A DNA stretch of 64,000 nt from Symsagittifera roscoffensis (GCF_963678635.1 NC_087071.1:20355994-20419993); one strand, 5' to 3'; counted from the first letter of the stretch, positions 46,301 to 58,217 are shown. Numbers and translations: made by a program. The notes: generated by a model not told the origin, from the sequence alone.

Positions 46301-49300
46301 CGAAGGTGCGCATCGCAAACACAACCGAGAACACGACAAAAAGCAGCTCTATAAAGTGCAATAAGAAGTAGAAAAAAAAGCCTCGAATTGGTAAAAATTC
46401 GGCTACGTCTCCGATCTGCGACCCAGAGATTATGAGTATCACGAACTAATCACTCAGCCACGAACGCTTAATAAATCACAAACACAAGCCACAAATAAAG
46501 CAGAGAACAGATGCTATTACATTTCAAGTGCTACGATCGTGATTATAGCAAAAGTGCCACCAAATAAGTGAACACTTTTGAAACTAAATACCACTTACAA
46601 ACGAAAAAAACGTATCATGCCTTTTCGCGCCATTCAAATTTTCATTATCGGAAAGATTAGTAAACCTTCACTGAAAAATGAATTTTAACTAAATGTAAAA
46701 GAAATCAGAAATCAAACCCCGGAAATCATCTTTAAGAATTCTTTCAAAAAATGACTTTAACTGATTCTGCTCCAGTAAAAAATAACGCACGAAATTAAAA
46801 AGAGCCTCTGATAATTAAATACTGCGACTGTTTTGTTATGACTACTAGGAAAACCAAAATAACTGATCAACTTTTTAAAAACTCTCTGCAAAATTTCGGT
46901 TAGATATTCAGAAAATAATTTTTGTAGAACATCTTGGACAAAAATTAACTGCGCCATTTTGAGAAAAGAGCCAAAAACAATTGAAAATAGTCAGCAATGA
47001 AACAGAAAAAACTGACTTGCTTCTTGCAAAAATTTTCGAAATTCAAAGGAAAAAATATAAAGCTTTGAAGCTCTTTGAATTTAGGAAACATTAAAAATCT
47101 TAATCAATAGTTTTATATTCCGCGGAGAAATCTGAAAACTTATAATCACTTTCGAAATTAAAAGTCCATCACTTTTTCGTGAGCTTTACACTTTTGCTGT
47201 TCGACAGTGGAGTTTGCTTTTCTTTTAACAAAGGAAATGAACCAAACTTATACAGAAAACAAAACCAAACCGCGAAAAATCAAAACTGAGCCTAAAAATC
47301 ATCAAAACCTATACAGGGGAAAATGACTTTCATTTACATTTTCAACTCATATTCTTTGAACTCAGGTTCATTAAAAAATTTAATGAAAATTATTCAGCTC
47401 AGTAGTAAGAGTTTTTCTGCATTTAAGGAGATCTGTTGTGTCACAAATTACGAATAACCTGAGTAAAAGGATGATCATTACGCATGTAAAAAAAAATGAA
47501 ATTCATATATTTCTGTAACGATGAGATAATTGTGATGTATTCATGCACAACAAGTTTTTAACTGTAATTGAATGCATTACAAATGAGTAGCTAAAACTTG
47601 CACTCCGTTCAATTAATGGATTTCATTCCGAACGTTATCCTAAATAATTTTTTGAAAATTCCGAAAAGACTACTAGATCCAACATCTTTTATAAAAACAA
47701 TTAATTTGTAGAAAAATGATTTATTTTATAAATTTTTGAAGTTGTAAATAATATTAAGAACTGAACTTACAAAGAAACCAAAAACCAAAACATGAAACAC
47801 CAAAACTGAACGTGGACAAATTTAAAGAGTTTTCCTGAAAAAACATCACGGCCTATATAAGAGTCTTCTGTAAGTTCATCGACTCCTAAAAAATGACGTT
47901 ATGATAGTAAATTTTTTAACTTGAAAAATCCATGCTGGGATAACTAAGGAGACCTACAATAGGCAAGCACAGATCAATCCGAGAACTTGAAAACGTATTT
48001 AACAGCAATCCACTTCAAAAAAAATTAAATTATAATTTTGTACTATAAAAAGTCTACTTTCAATTACAAGACACTTTACTCAAATTTTTATTCAGGAATT
48101 ACTACAATGAGTATATTTAACTAACCTGTTCCAATTTCCCGTTTACAATTGTCGATCAGGAAAAATTTGAAACTTTCCAAGCCCATTGAATTCAGCAGTC
48201 CCTTGAGCACATATCGATGCAGAAGTCTAGAGTTGCAGATATAATCGGCTATCAGACAAAATAAGGCGAATATTTTGATAAACCAGTTTGGTAGATGTCC
48301 CAAGAGAGCGAAGAAAGAGCGTGTGCTGATGAGTGATAGAACGAATCGGTGACCTTGATCCAGCAGGGGTTCACTAAAAAATTACCGGGGTTGGCTCAAT
48401 TGTTTTGAAGATTTCCCTACTAAAACAAATTTGTAAAAGAGCGAGTTTCACTTTTTTTTAAGCTTTGTTGACTCCAACAAGATCGCAATAGACAAAAAAC
48501 TGTTTAACAAATGAAGCCTAAAAACCGTTAAATAAACGAAGGCAAAAACCGTTAAATAAACCAAAAAAACGTTAAATATATGAAGCCAAAAATAGGTTAA
48601 ATAAATGAAGACAAAAAACCGTTTAAAAATGAAGACAAAAAAACTGTTAAATGAAGCGCTCTATTTTTGATTAAGGGCCTCAGCAGTTTCTTAGGTCTCC
48701 AACTATTAACTGTGTTAAGGTCGCAATTAGGATGTGTATATTAGTAATGCTAGCAGCTGATTGCATTATCATGATGTGTGTTATTTTCGAATAAATATTA
48801 TATTTAGGTGAAGTTTATGAACAAACTTGCATTTTACAATCAGTTTTCCAAAGGAACACCTTAGCAAACGGTAACTATTTTTATCCAAACTGTCTTTTCT
48901 GAAACTGAAAGTAGTTCATAATATTCAAGAGCGGCAATTTCACCCTGATAATGCACATTCCGTTTTTTGTCCTTCTCTCCATTTTAACCGGCTATACTCA
49001 AAAAGTTAGCGTCTCCATATAGTCCACAGTCGTGTAAGAAAACTAACTTGGAAAACAGAGCATCGCCGGTGAAAAGTTTTCCCTGCTACCCAGAAGGGCA
49101 TCCTGGAATGTTTTCCATGCTAAGCAGAACTCAGAAGAGCATCAATCAACCACCTGGGAGAAGGAGCCAGCAGACCGAGTCCCCTCATGGACTCATGAGA
49201 ACCAACTGGAGAGAACAGGCGAGCCCATTGAGGTGTCTACCCTCCACCCTACCATGTGGAGGTGTATACCCTCCACATGGTAGACACCTCTCCGTGGTGT

Positions 49301-52300
49301 GGGGGATCAACGTCTTCGGACGGCGTAGTCTACCGGCTACGAGCCCTCCATACCCGACTCGGAGCTTCATGCGAGGTGCAGCTGGCTTCAACGTTGTCCC
49401 TCACGCGCAGCTATTCAAGACGCTTAACAACAGTTGGGCCCAAGATCTCTGGGTTGGACGCAGAGTGGACTCGCTTAACTAACTAACTAGGAGCAGGCGA
49501 GACGTATCGAAGAGCAGGTCCCTGCAGAGCTGGAAAACAGTGAGAGACCGATCTAAATGCAATCATTTTGGACCAACGCAACAATAACTGAGAAACGCAC
49601 ACCCAGCTGGACGTCGAAAACAAAACCGATAAAGGAGCGATGAGTAGTCATTTACACTGACGGATTAGCTGCGGCAAGCACAAACTAATAAAAAGCGGCA
49701 GTTGTCGTCACTAGAGGCGATCCTATGAACCCGATAGTGGTGACTGAGATGAAGACAAGAGGCAGGAAGCTAACGTCGTACTACGAGGAAGAGCAAGAAG
49801 CAGGCTGAAAGCGATCGAGTAGATCAGAAACGCAGAGGCTGATGGCCGTAAGTCCTGATTTGCATGGATAGTCAACAAATCTACAGATACAAATCAGCTC
49901 ACAACGGACCTTGAACATGCCTCAGCGAAGACAATGATACATTGGATACCAAGTCATGTGAACATCCGCTGTGACACACTGGCAAACGAAGCCACTTATG
50001 GCTAGGAACCATCAAAACTTGTTACCCTAGCAGCCGCAAGGGCCTGTATCAAGAAAACCATCAAGGACGGTGTCGTCTTCTCATCCCAGAGTTGCCTTTC
50101 GCGAAAGAAGGACAAAGCAGCCATAAAAACCGGAAAAGATGCGATCCCACCAGCTCGATTACGGCCCGGTCACAATACATCATTTTGAGCATACCCGAAT
50201 CTTATGGAACCTGGAAACGACCACGTGAGCGAAAGATGTGAACATAGGGATGCGGTTTAAGACGGTATTCACACGTTTCGCCCCTAAAATTTACATTAAG
50301 AAAGCGGCGTTAATTAACAGTGCAATAAGTTAGGGGCGACGACGAAATGTGTGGGGCTAAATGTGTGGGGGGCGAAATGTGCCACTAGATTTAAGAGGGG
50401 CGAAGTGTGTGTGTGTGTGTGGGGCGAAGCGTGGGACATTCGTTTAAGACTGTCTTGACTGCCCCGACATGGCAGCAGCCCGTTATGAACTCGGATCGAC
50501 GGTCACAACTCTTAATGTTATGACAGACGACCCAGCAATAGCAGCCTCCATACACTGACGCCCTTCCATATTCAACAACAACCCATGCAGTAGATAGTTT
50601 TTTCTGATTCTCCGGCTTCGCCAATTTCGAAATTTGATGATTTTGCGATAATGACATGGATTTTGAATCGGTCTTCTGTCACGTCTGAAACACTGATGAA
50701 TCACTGTCAGAAACAGTTGCTGGCCATGATGAAAAATTTCTCCCTTGTCCCTTGTTGCAACTCCACTTGAAGGTTCTTGTGTCCGATCTGCGTGCACTCT
50801 TAATTCTTTAAGCAACTAAGCGGCCATGAACGCTTTTATAGCAACGTGTACAGCATTGAGGAGCTTGCAAGGCCCGCCTTGGACGTCTGTTCTCTCCAGA
50901 TTCAATGCGGCATTTCACTTTCCAATACGGCTGACAATCGCCAAAGCCGTTCCCAAACAAGATGATTAGATACTGCAAAAAAACCTGTGTGCTGAGCGGT
51001 TTATTTGCAAACAGAGTAGTCTGTAGAAAATTGTATTGTCATCAGATCCAAAATCACAGGGAACATAGAAAAAGTGACAACACAGTATTAAGTCCATCGC
51101 AGCCTTTTTTGAATGAGGAACATTGTCCGCGGTTCACACAAATCAGTTGCCCCCCGGCTCTTCATTTCAATCAATTCCGCACTTTAGCCACCGGCATCAG
51201 TGAAATGCAGTTCAATCTGGATTATTCCATATTTTATTATTCACAAAAAGAAATCACAAGTCAAACCGCGAAAAATCAAAAATGAGAGTGTACAAATTTT
51301 AGGACTTTTTCCTGAAAAAAACCAAAAAAAAAATCAACAAGACCTATATAAGAGTACTCACTACGTTCATTACTCTTAAACAGTCTTCGTTCAATTGAGG
51401 CTCGGTAATTTGGAAATTTAAAAAGAAGAGTTTCTCGGTCAACCTTAGCTACTGAGATACTTGACATGACTGATGGCAAAAATGCTGCAGTGACTGGAGT
51501 TCGGCCAAAAACCAGTTGTTTGACGTAAAACAGATCGCTTGACAGAACGATTGAGTCAATTCGGTGAACAATAAAAAAAATTGCGTATATATATCACGTT
51601 TAAAAGAATTTTGATCTGCTTGGAAGTGATCGGAGACTTTTTTGTGGATCAAAACAGAAGTAAACATGATCAAAATCATACTAAGAAGCACAGCACTTCA
51701 ACGGCCATTTTACATAGCGTCACTGACGTCCGCTGAAATTTTTCTAGGGGGCGATTTTTCGAGAAAACAAATGACAAATTTGTCGACCATTTTTAAAGTC
51801 GACCAAATTTTTGAAAAAACAGGCTAACAATAACGTTTTGAGTACTTTTGACATTTGACCATAATTTTTTGGCGCTCCCCCCTCAAATTTTGTTATACTG
51901 GAGCCAAAGCCGCCTTTAGAAAACTTTGTTGACCAGCCAAAAATGGATCTCGTAAAATTATACCGAAGGGCGAACCCTTTGGAAAACTTTGCTCAAAATC
52001 TTGAACCAAACAACCTGTATACCCTACAGGATAAAGTGATTAAAAACAACAAAAGAAAAAATTGCTTTAAACTAAGAGTGAAAGGAAAAAGAAAATGAAA
52101 AAATAAAAAACACAAAAAATGAATGCTTATTGTTCCAGCATGCTTGTCCAAGTAGTTGACATGTCACCGCTAAAAAAATTGCTATAAACTGGAAAAGAAA
52201 GGAAAAAGAAAAAACGCAAAAAAAGAATGCGTAATGTTCCAGTCGTCAAATGCTACATTAGTTGACATATTATTGTCATGTAGTCGACGTGTCACCCGCA

Positions 52301-55300
52301 AAGGCTATTCTATTCAATGTTCGAAATGTTGGCAATGGTGTCATAGATAATGTACCAACTTGTCTGTGAAAGTGCTGAAACACCTCGGCAAAACAAAGAC
52401 TGCCTGCTATTGTGACTGCGCCTGCCAATCAAGAACTACATCACGAGTGGTAACCTCAAAGCTAAAGTTTTAGGGAGATATGCCGACGACATCATAAGAA
52501 CGGACCGCAAGGACGATATGAACAAAATATTGAAAGCCGCTAACTCTTCACATCCGTGTCTTGAACTTACGGTGGAAGAAAGCAAAAACTGCATTCCGCT
52601 TCTTGACATGCTTGTGGAAAGAGAAGCAGGAAAACTGCAAAGATCCTGGTAATCCAAACCACTGATACAGGATTTTTGCTTTCATTCAGAGCTTGCGCGC
52701 CTAAAAATAAAAACATAACATCACCGAGGGCACGGTATATAATAAATTCCTCCCATTTACACCCCAGCTGGTAAAAGCCAGGGGCAATGGTTTTGACTTT
52801 ACCGAACCCTTGGAACTATTCAAACGAGATGAAAGTCACCACCGGGAACCCATTCTACCTTTCCGTAGCAGCGGTGGTCATGACGCTACATTCTGCACAA
52901 TTTTGGCTTTTGAATGTTCGCAGCGGGACAACGCCGACTTGATTTGGCGGCTCGGGAATTGGCCTTGCTTTGATCCACGATTATCGGTGCTTCACATAAC
53001 AGTGATTGACCATTGACTTCCTAACAGAGCACCGATAAGAGCAGAGCGGAAACTTAAGCACCTCATCACCTGTGCTAGTGCATTGGTTTGATGCGGAGGA
53101 TTGCCGACTCAGTTGGGTTGCTGAGACGGTCGGTTCTGATGCGCTGATCAGTTTCACATGCGGGTGGCAGTTTTGAGAGTGTTTAGTCCAACCACTGACA
53201 TAGACATAAGTCTTCTTGCTACAGTCGGGCAGAGGGCAACCAAATTTGCCTTTTTGGACCCCCCGTTGCTGGGGAGCTCTGCTGTTCTTTCAACTCCTTT
53301 AATACTTTCAATTCCTTCATCAATTTCAATTTCATTACTATCGGAGGTCTGGACCGAGGGTTCTGAGAGTTTTCATTAGTCGGATCGTGCAACCAGTTGT
53401 CGGATTGTGCAACCAGTTGTCCTGGTCACACTTTGTCTTGAGCCCATCGCTTTCAAGATCAGCTCTAAGCTGCCTAATCCAATCTTTTTGCCAAGCTTTA
53501 GCACATTCAAGTAGATCATTCAAGCTATCGACACCGACGTTACAGTTGAACCCTTCTCCAGTATAGCTCTTGTGCGACTGGCGTTGTTTTTGATTTTTCA
53601 ATTAAATCCTTTAGTTTCATGACGTTTCTCTTTTCTAGCCTTAGACACCATCTTTTAGCACGGTGTATAAGAGCTTCTTGTCTACCAAAGTCAGTACATC
53701 TGATCATACGGGTCTCCAAGCCATATAGCAGGACTGGCTTTATTGTCGATGCGGAGTCCCTTGTTCCTTAGTGTCAATCTTGTTGACACCATGGCCGGTC
53801 TAAGACGCAGCATTACTATCCTTGTCTTAGAAATGCGAGCGCTGAAAACCATGTCAGCGCTGCCATCAGATGATATGATGCTGCCGAAGTGATTAACCTG
53901 TTCAACCGGTTCACTGAGCACATTGATAGGGAATAGAATTTTCAACACCACTTCTACATGGAAAGCGTTCCATGAAGGAATTGACAGGGTGAAAAAGTCT
54001 TTCGAAGATAACTAATACCCTTCAAGTGTGTACGAACTGATCATTGATAGAACGGTTTCGGCGTTTATTTCTGTCAAATTATCACAAGCACCGGTTGGTT
54101 ATGATGAATTAGAAAAAATAAAAGATCTGTTTTATTTATGCAGTACCGTGGCCGAATAACCGACAAGTTCATGAAAAAAAGTGAGAGCTTCTTGTAGTGC
54201 TTAAGTCATTTTAACCACCAGGAAGCTAAAATCTGTGCTACCATCTCTGAAGTCTCCTGCTTTTAATGCTCTGAAAAGTCGAGCTATCTAGCAGATTGTC
54301 TGTCCTTGATGCTCATCCAGCTAAGTCGTCAACGCCAGCCGATATCTTTTAACTCGTCTTATTGAAAACTCAGCACCAAAGGTTGCATGTAGGGGCACAC
54401 ATCGACGAGTGCGTTGGAAGCAGGAAACATTTGAAAGCTGTCGTCATTGACTCTTCCAATGACGACTGGAAACTGCTCACTCTGGAAGCGCTACATATCA
54501 CTCTGGAAGCAGCCGGAACCGAACCAGCTGGAGGAGTATCAGACCTGTGAGCTGGCCTTATGCGTGTGAGATTTTTTTTCTTCCACTATGTTACTGGTGA
54601 GTTACAGCTTTATACAGTCTGGGGAACCTAGTTTGTTATAGTTTTGTTGCACTCTTTGTGTGTTTTGTTTTACAGTTTTGTTGTTCACCTCAAGCTGCCT
54701 GTTCCAGACCACCCGACACGACTGAAGACCTACGCCGACGACATGATTGTTTACATCACCAGCAACAACATTGACCTCGCCAGTGAAAAGATAACATCTT
54801 ACCTCTCTCGACTCAACGACTTGGAAAACAACGGACTAATAGTGTCCCTCGAGAAGACAACAGTCACTCTTTTCACGCCTGACCCTCGCCAAGCCAGGAC
54901 GCACCCGCCAGTTGCTATGTTCAACTCCCAGCTGAAGCTTGAAAAGACACCGAAACTACTGGGAGTGACATACGACACCATGCTGACCTTCGGACAACAC
55001 ACAGCCAACGTCTGCAAGAAAGTAGCCAGAAGAAACAACGCACTCCGTGCGCTTTCAGGACTTGACTGGGGGCAAGATAAAGAAACACAACTGATAAGCT
55101 ATCGTGCCATCGGAAGATCATGTATGACTACGCCTCGCCTGCTTGGACACCAATAATCAGTAAAACTAAACAACAGAAACTACAAACGATTCAGAACACT
55201 GCTTTACGGACAGCCACGGGAGCCATTCGCCTTACATCAATAGACCATCTACATAATGAATGCAAGATGCTTAAAGTCGCCGGCCACCACCACCTACTCA

Positions 55301-57393
55301 ACAACCAATTCCTAACCCAAGCAACTCAAGATACCCACCCCTGCAATCACCTCTGGACGTTTGAGCAACAGAGTACCGACAGAGACAAGAAGATGACATT
55401 GCATGCCAGTTCAAGTGAAGAAGTCACTAGTTTTCTAACAGACAATCTTGAACAGACACTGAAACAGCTACACACACATGCAGTCGCCGAAGAGAGAGCC
55501 AAAAGCCAGCAGAACAGAGTTTTAAAAAGACCCCCTCCTGAGATATCGAAAGACGAAGAAGAATTCAGCCGTTACGACAGAAGAATTTTGTGTCAGCTTA
55601 GATCAGGTTTCTCATGGAAACTAGCCGAAACCAGACACCGATTACAACCGGACATTGAATCAGAGCTCTGCAGCAAATGCAACTCCAGCATCGAAGACTG
55701 CCATCATCTGTTCAACTGCCCGGCCAACCCAATATCTGCTACCATCGAAGATTTGTGGAAAAATCCCCTACTAGTCGTAGAAGAACTCGCGGAGATATTC
55801 TCAGAGCAGTCCACGGAGCAATAACAACAACAACCTCATGCTGCCAGTGAATGGCGAAAACGTTTGGAAATAAAGCATTAAAGTTTCTCTATCCTATATT
55901 GTTTTCTCTATCTAATGAATGCTTATGTTTCAAACAATTTTCAGTAAGAAAACTTGAAAACCCATAACAAATCTTAACTTACATCAATTTATCAAATTTT
56001 AACTTCACTCGCAATGTTAAGAGAGCTGAATGACAAAAAAATAAAAAAAAAGACAAAAACGCCCGTACAGACAATAAAAACCGCGAAAGGTTTTTTTCAA
56101 AAATTTCAGGAAAAAACTACACACCTGAATCGCGTGCGACACTCGCCATAGATCTTCGTAGACAAAACAATCTTGTCAAAATAGCAAAAAAAAAACAAAA
56201 AAAAAACATTTCTTTTTTCGAAAAATTTTGACGCATGAAAATAGTACGTTATGGCATCAACTTGAATTGATTTCAATTACGAATACTAGATCCTTAAACA
56301 CACCAATATGTTAAAACACAAACTAATTCCACGAAATTTTATATTGAAACCTTGGAAATATCAGAAATAAATCAGAAACCTTGCAAATTAAAAAAAACTG
56401 AAAATTTAATGCACATTTTTCCAACTGAAATTTTTGGCGTCCTTAAGATACAGGAACCCATGAACTATCAAATTAAGAAAAAATTAATTAAAATCTAACA
56501 AAAAAGATTGAAATAAAGCACCCGGCCAGTACGCCGACAAAAATTGGTACGAAATCATTAGGCCGATTTTGTGCATTCCAGAGTTGAGTATAAAACTTAT
56601 GTTTCCCTTGAAACTACTCAAAATTAGGTCACTTAGCCAATAAATCATGCCAAAACCATTTGGGCAGAATAAACTTTTTAAAAAAAAAAACTTGAAAGCA
56701 ATGAGAAATGAGAAAAAGAAATTGTGCACAGCAAGAAAAAAAAACAGAATTCTTCGATGGGTCATCTAGGCCTACAAAACATAAGCAGGCCAATAAAAAG
56801 CCGACAACCGTTTGAAAAAAAATAGGTCCTGTCAGATTTGAGCCCAGGACTTTTGCCGTCCCAATGAAATTGTTACCTCTAGGCCAAGTGTGCAGCAGAC
56901 AGAAGAAATTTGAATTTATGAAATGAACGTTAAAATTAACATTTCCAATGGTTCATTCTGCGAACAAAGATACTAACTTTGTGGTAACTGAAAAGTTCTA
57001 AGTTTAAGTAACTTACCCTCACGGTTGGTCCTGTACTGAGTAGGACCGGAGGCTAATAAAAAAAACTTACTGATTTGAGTTACTAGGTACAGCCTTTCTT
57101 ATTTTAGGGTCCTTCCTTGGGTTCAAACAGACTGGAACGAAGAATGTGTTGAGAGCCGTCCTGGATGTGAGATCAAGCTCACGGTTTGACCTGAGATCTA
57201 AAATTGTCCTGATTCCATAGTGCGACCTGAGAAGGGCAGCTTTTTCCTGCGGTAGATCGTCTAATCTACTACTTCTGAAGACTTTGTTGCTCGTTTGACC
57301 ATTTAAATTCCCTGTCAAGGCTATACGGAAGTTGGGAGCTAGACCCTCGGTAACTTGCACTTCCGAATCTAAAGCTAACTTTTCGCCTTGCAT
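43077..57393 (-). CDS. Tyrosine phosphatase (PF13350-like), 5 exons, 457 aa
   Basis: Minus-strand exons 57071-57393, 48126-48373, 45389-45537, 44594-44966 and 43077-43357 join in frame (phases 2,1,0,1) to exactly 458 codons with stop. ATG at 57391-57393 is directly preceded by an in-frame TAA. The N-terminal part has NFR near residue 22, then VFRSSRLDDL and GIRTILDLRSNREL, typical of the phosphatase family that includes bacterial LipA/MptpB enzymes. Exon 3 carries the catalytic P-loop CTQGKDR (Cys207, Arg213) followed by TG. Exon 4 has DPETMQHIIEYIKLHY and the QYLELCGV helix that closes this family's fold. The enzyme removes phosphate through a cysteine-phosphate intermediate; phosphotyrosine and phosphoinositides are substrates in the family. 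No signal peptide. The last ~93 residues are an acidic, Ser/Glu-rich tail. Asn precedes the catalytic Cys, where His is commoner. Confidence 0.85.
43585..43650 (-). repeat. tRNA-like sequence
   Basis: On the minus strand CATCTG near the start can pair with CAGATG at the end, as in an acceptor stem. TGATGCAGTAGTT resembles an A box and GTTTGATTCC a B box. No convincing anticodon arm; likely a pseudogene or SINE head. Confidence 0.35.
44260..44583 (+). repeat. Dispersed repeat with TATA motif, copy 1
   Basis: In the phosphatase intron. It shares GATCACGTTTTTCGTG, TTTGCTGTTC, CCGCGAAAAAT and the end block CCTATATAAGAGTATTCAC..GTTCATGACTCTTAAA with copies near 46250, 47300, 47850 and 51340. See findings. 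Confidence 0.7.
44594..44966 (-). CDS. Phosphatase exon 4
   Basis: Acceptor ATGTTTAG, donor GAAATAG|GTGAGTCG. The first ~60 residues finish the phosphatase fold (SDPETMQHIIEYIKLHY). The rest begins the acidic tail. Confidence 0.85.
45389..45537 (-). CDS. Phosphatase exon 3 (catalytic P-loop)
   Basis: Acceptor AATGTTTCAG, donor TCATAC|GTAAGTGA. It encodes FPVLVNCTQGKDRTGLI with the nucleophilic Cys207 and phosphate-binding Arg213, then a helix. Confidence 0.9.
45830..46250 (+). repeat. Dispersed repeat with TATA motif, copy 2
   Basis: Same family: AACTGGATCAA, CGTTCACGTTTTTTCGCG, then TCTATATAAGAGTCTTCACGACGTTCGTTACTC at 46206-46238. Confidence 0.65.
47030..47890 (+). repeat. Dispersed repeat with TATA motif, copies 3 and 4
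   Basis: A partial copy at about 47100-47330 (CACTTTTTCGTGAGC, CCGCGAAAAAT, degenerate CCTATACAGGG), and an end block at 47851-47890, GCCTATATAAGAGTCTTC followed by GTTCATCGACTCC. Confidence 0.55.
48126..48373 (-). CDS. Phosphatase exon 2
   Basis: Acceptor ATTTTTTAG, donor AACAG|GTTAG. It encodes residues ~108-190, a helical stretch (FFALLGHLPNWFIKIFALF) typical of the lid region in this phosphatase family; some of it is hydrophobic enough to be mistaken for a membrane helix. Confidence 0.8.
48494..48655 (+). repeat. Minisatellite, ~28-bp unit
   Basis: Six irregular units of the type AAAAACCGTTAAATAAATGAAG, located in phosphatase intron 1 close to exon 2. Confidence 0.85.
49231..49291. repeat. 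Nested inverted repeat
   Basis: CTACCATGTGGAGG (49250-49263) and its exact complement (49271-49284) surround a 7-base loop. An outer pair GAGGTGTCTACC / GGTAGACACCTC (49231-49242 and 49280-49291) overlaps it. Confidence 0.9.
49499..50060 (+). pseudogene. Non-LTR retrotransposon RNase H remnant
   Basis: Translation shows YTDGLAAAS near 49656, AAVVVTRGDP, then MIHWIPSHVNI and DTLANEA around 49935-50000, which is the order of an RNase H domain at the 3' end of R1/Jockey-type LINEs. Stops and small frameshifts break it. Locally GC-richer than the surrounding intron. Confidence 0.6.
50241..51235. other. Intronic stretch with GT microsatellite, no supported gene
   Basis: A (GT)n run lies at 50407-50421 next to repeated GGGGCGAA motifs. 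Overlapping minus-strand frames at 50391-50815 have no recognisable motif. Confidence 0.4.
51240..51385 (+). repeat. Dispersed repeat with TATA motif, copy 5
   Basis: Carries ACCGCGAAAAATCA, TTTTTCCTGAAAAAA and the end block GACCTATATAAGAGTACTCACTACGTTCATTACTC at 51341-51375. Confidence 0.7.
52425..52760 (+). pseudogene. Penelope-like element reverse transcriptase fragment
   Basis: The plus-strand frame reads GNLKAKVLGRYADDII, then NSSHPCLELTVEES and IPLLDMLVE, stops at a TAA (52650-52652) and resumes shifted with KPTDTGFLLSFRA. A YADD box preceded by Arg, followed by N..HP..E.T.E and I..LD and KPT..G, is the pattern of Penelope-like reverse transcriptases. Only about 110 codons remain. Confidence 0.65.
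53338..53951 (-). pseudogene. Non-LTR element reverse transcriptase 3' fragment
   Basis: Minus strand: EQVNHFGSIISSDGSADM, ARISKTRI.MLRLRPAMVS, then in a shifted frame GRQEALIHRAKRW, ending with NWLHNPTTG. This matches the region downstream of the catalytic box in craniate/invertebrate LINE polymerases (..F.YLGS.IS.DG..). Frameshifted and truncated. Confidence 0.55.
54690..55870 (+). pseudogene. Jockey/CR1-type LINE 3' half
   Basis: 54698-55115 encodes the reverse transcriptase end with TYADDMIVYI and LKLLGVTYD-like KTPKLLGVTYDTMLTF. A frameshift near 55120 moves to a second open frame (55120-55824) with YDYASPAWTPI, QTIQNTALRTATGA and the C-terminal CSKC..EDCHHLFNCPA zinc-binding end. TAA at 55822-55824 is followed by GGAAATAAAGC at about 55868, a poly(A) signal. 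One frameshift apart, the element is well preserved at this end, 5'-truncated as usual for LINEs. Confidence 0.75.
55871..56754. other. Intronic stretch, nothing recognised
   Basis: AT-rich phosphatase intron 1 sequence with poly-A runs. AACCGCGAAAGG near 56084 recalls the TATA repeat family, but no TATA block follows. Confidence 0.3.
56755..56895 (-). repeat. tRNA-derived SINE copy 4
   Basis: Minus strand: A box TGGCCTAGAGG at 56877-56887, B-box-like GGGCTCAAATC at 56835-56845, then the tail GTTGTCGGCTTTTTATTGG and TTGTAGGCCTAGATGACCC shared with the other copies. Confidence 0.6.
57071..57393 (-). CDS. Phosphatase exon 1
   Basis: Start ATG at 57391-57393, donor AATCA|GTAAGTTTT, phase 2. 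It encodes residues 1-107 with the NFR and TILDLRS motifs. Confidence 0.85.
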
Positions 57394-57763
57394 TTAACAA
57401 GATGATATTTCTAAATAACGGTTTCTAATGGCAGTGTGGACAGTCAAAATCACCATAATAACTGAAAAAAGACAAAAATATTTTAAAACTTAGCACAAAT
57501 TTATTTTCAACTTTTTACAAATAGTAAATCAGAAGGTCGGAAATTAACATGTTATCCGAAGTTACTTCACTAGTCCTTCATCATATCAGCCAGTCAAAAA
57601 ACCAGTGATATAACGTGAATAAAATTATGACGTAAAAAATTCAAGAATCATATGGTTATGAATCACATCAATCACAATGAGAAAACTAACAACTGCTCAG
57701 AATAAACCAGAGCTGATTGAATGGGTAAAAAATTCAATTAACAAATGAAAGCATACTATGTGG

Positions 57764-58217
57764 TCAAGACATATGAAGAAAAAGTGCCGGCTCAAGAACA
57801 CAGATGGCGTTGCCACGTTGCACAGCGACACCCAGCCATTGTCTGAAAAACAGAAAACTGCGTTTTTCTTGAGTTTCTGCATCAATGCTACGGGAGAGTT
57901 CTTTCAAAAAGTTATAGCTGGTTTCACCTATACCTCCAAGGGTCTCGATTGCAACAGGTTCAAAATAGTGAGAGGTCTCCAGCTGGTGATAATTGTTACA
58001 TTTTCTATCCTCTGCTATGTTGGCGATGACTGGGCCTTCTTGTTTTCCTTCTTGAGATATTGGATGTCGCGAGTCTGTTGACGCATGTAAAATCCCAGGC
58101 AATGGTCTTGCCACGTTGCCAGCGTAACAATGTGGTGCCGTACGGTCGGCGTCCGTCATCACGGAGAAGGCCAGTAGTGTGCAAGTTGGTCATATTTGGA
58201 AGTTTGACTTTGAGCAA
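57764..58217 (-). pseudogene. 3' tail of a non-LTR retroelement
   Basis: Minus-strand frames read DDGRRPYGTTLLRWQRGK and WDFTCVNRLATS, then after a frameshift HYFEPVAIETLGG, FLKELSRSI and AVQRGNA. This run of motifs forms the C-terminal end of a LINE-like ORF family common in marine invertebrates. It is on the same strand as, and downstream of, the reverse transcriptase piece at 60439-61690, and the two may come from one element. Confidence 0.6.

Noticed and set aside
48494-48655. Regular repeats resembling a CRISPR array
   Set aside because: Units are imperfect, have no unique spacers, and the genome is eukaryotic; it is a minisatellite.
49048-49482. Open plus-strand frame of 144 codons
   Set aside because: It runs straight through the nested inverted repeat and shows no protein motif; probably LINE-linked non-coding sequence.
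50391-50815. Overlapping minus-strand frames of 88 and 110 codons
   Set aside because: Both are open but neither shows a family motif, and a GT microsatellite overlaps one end.
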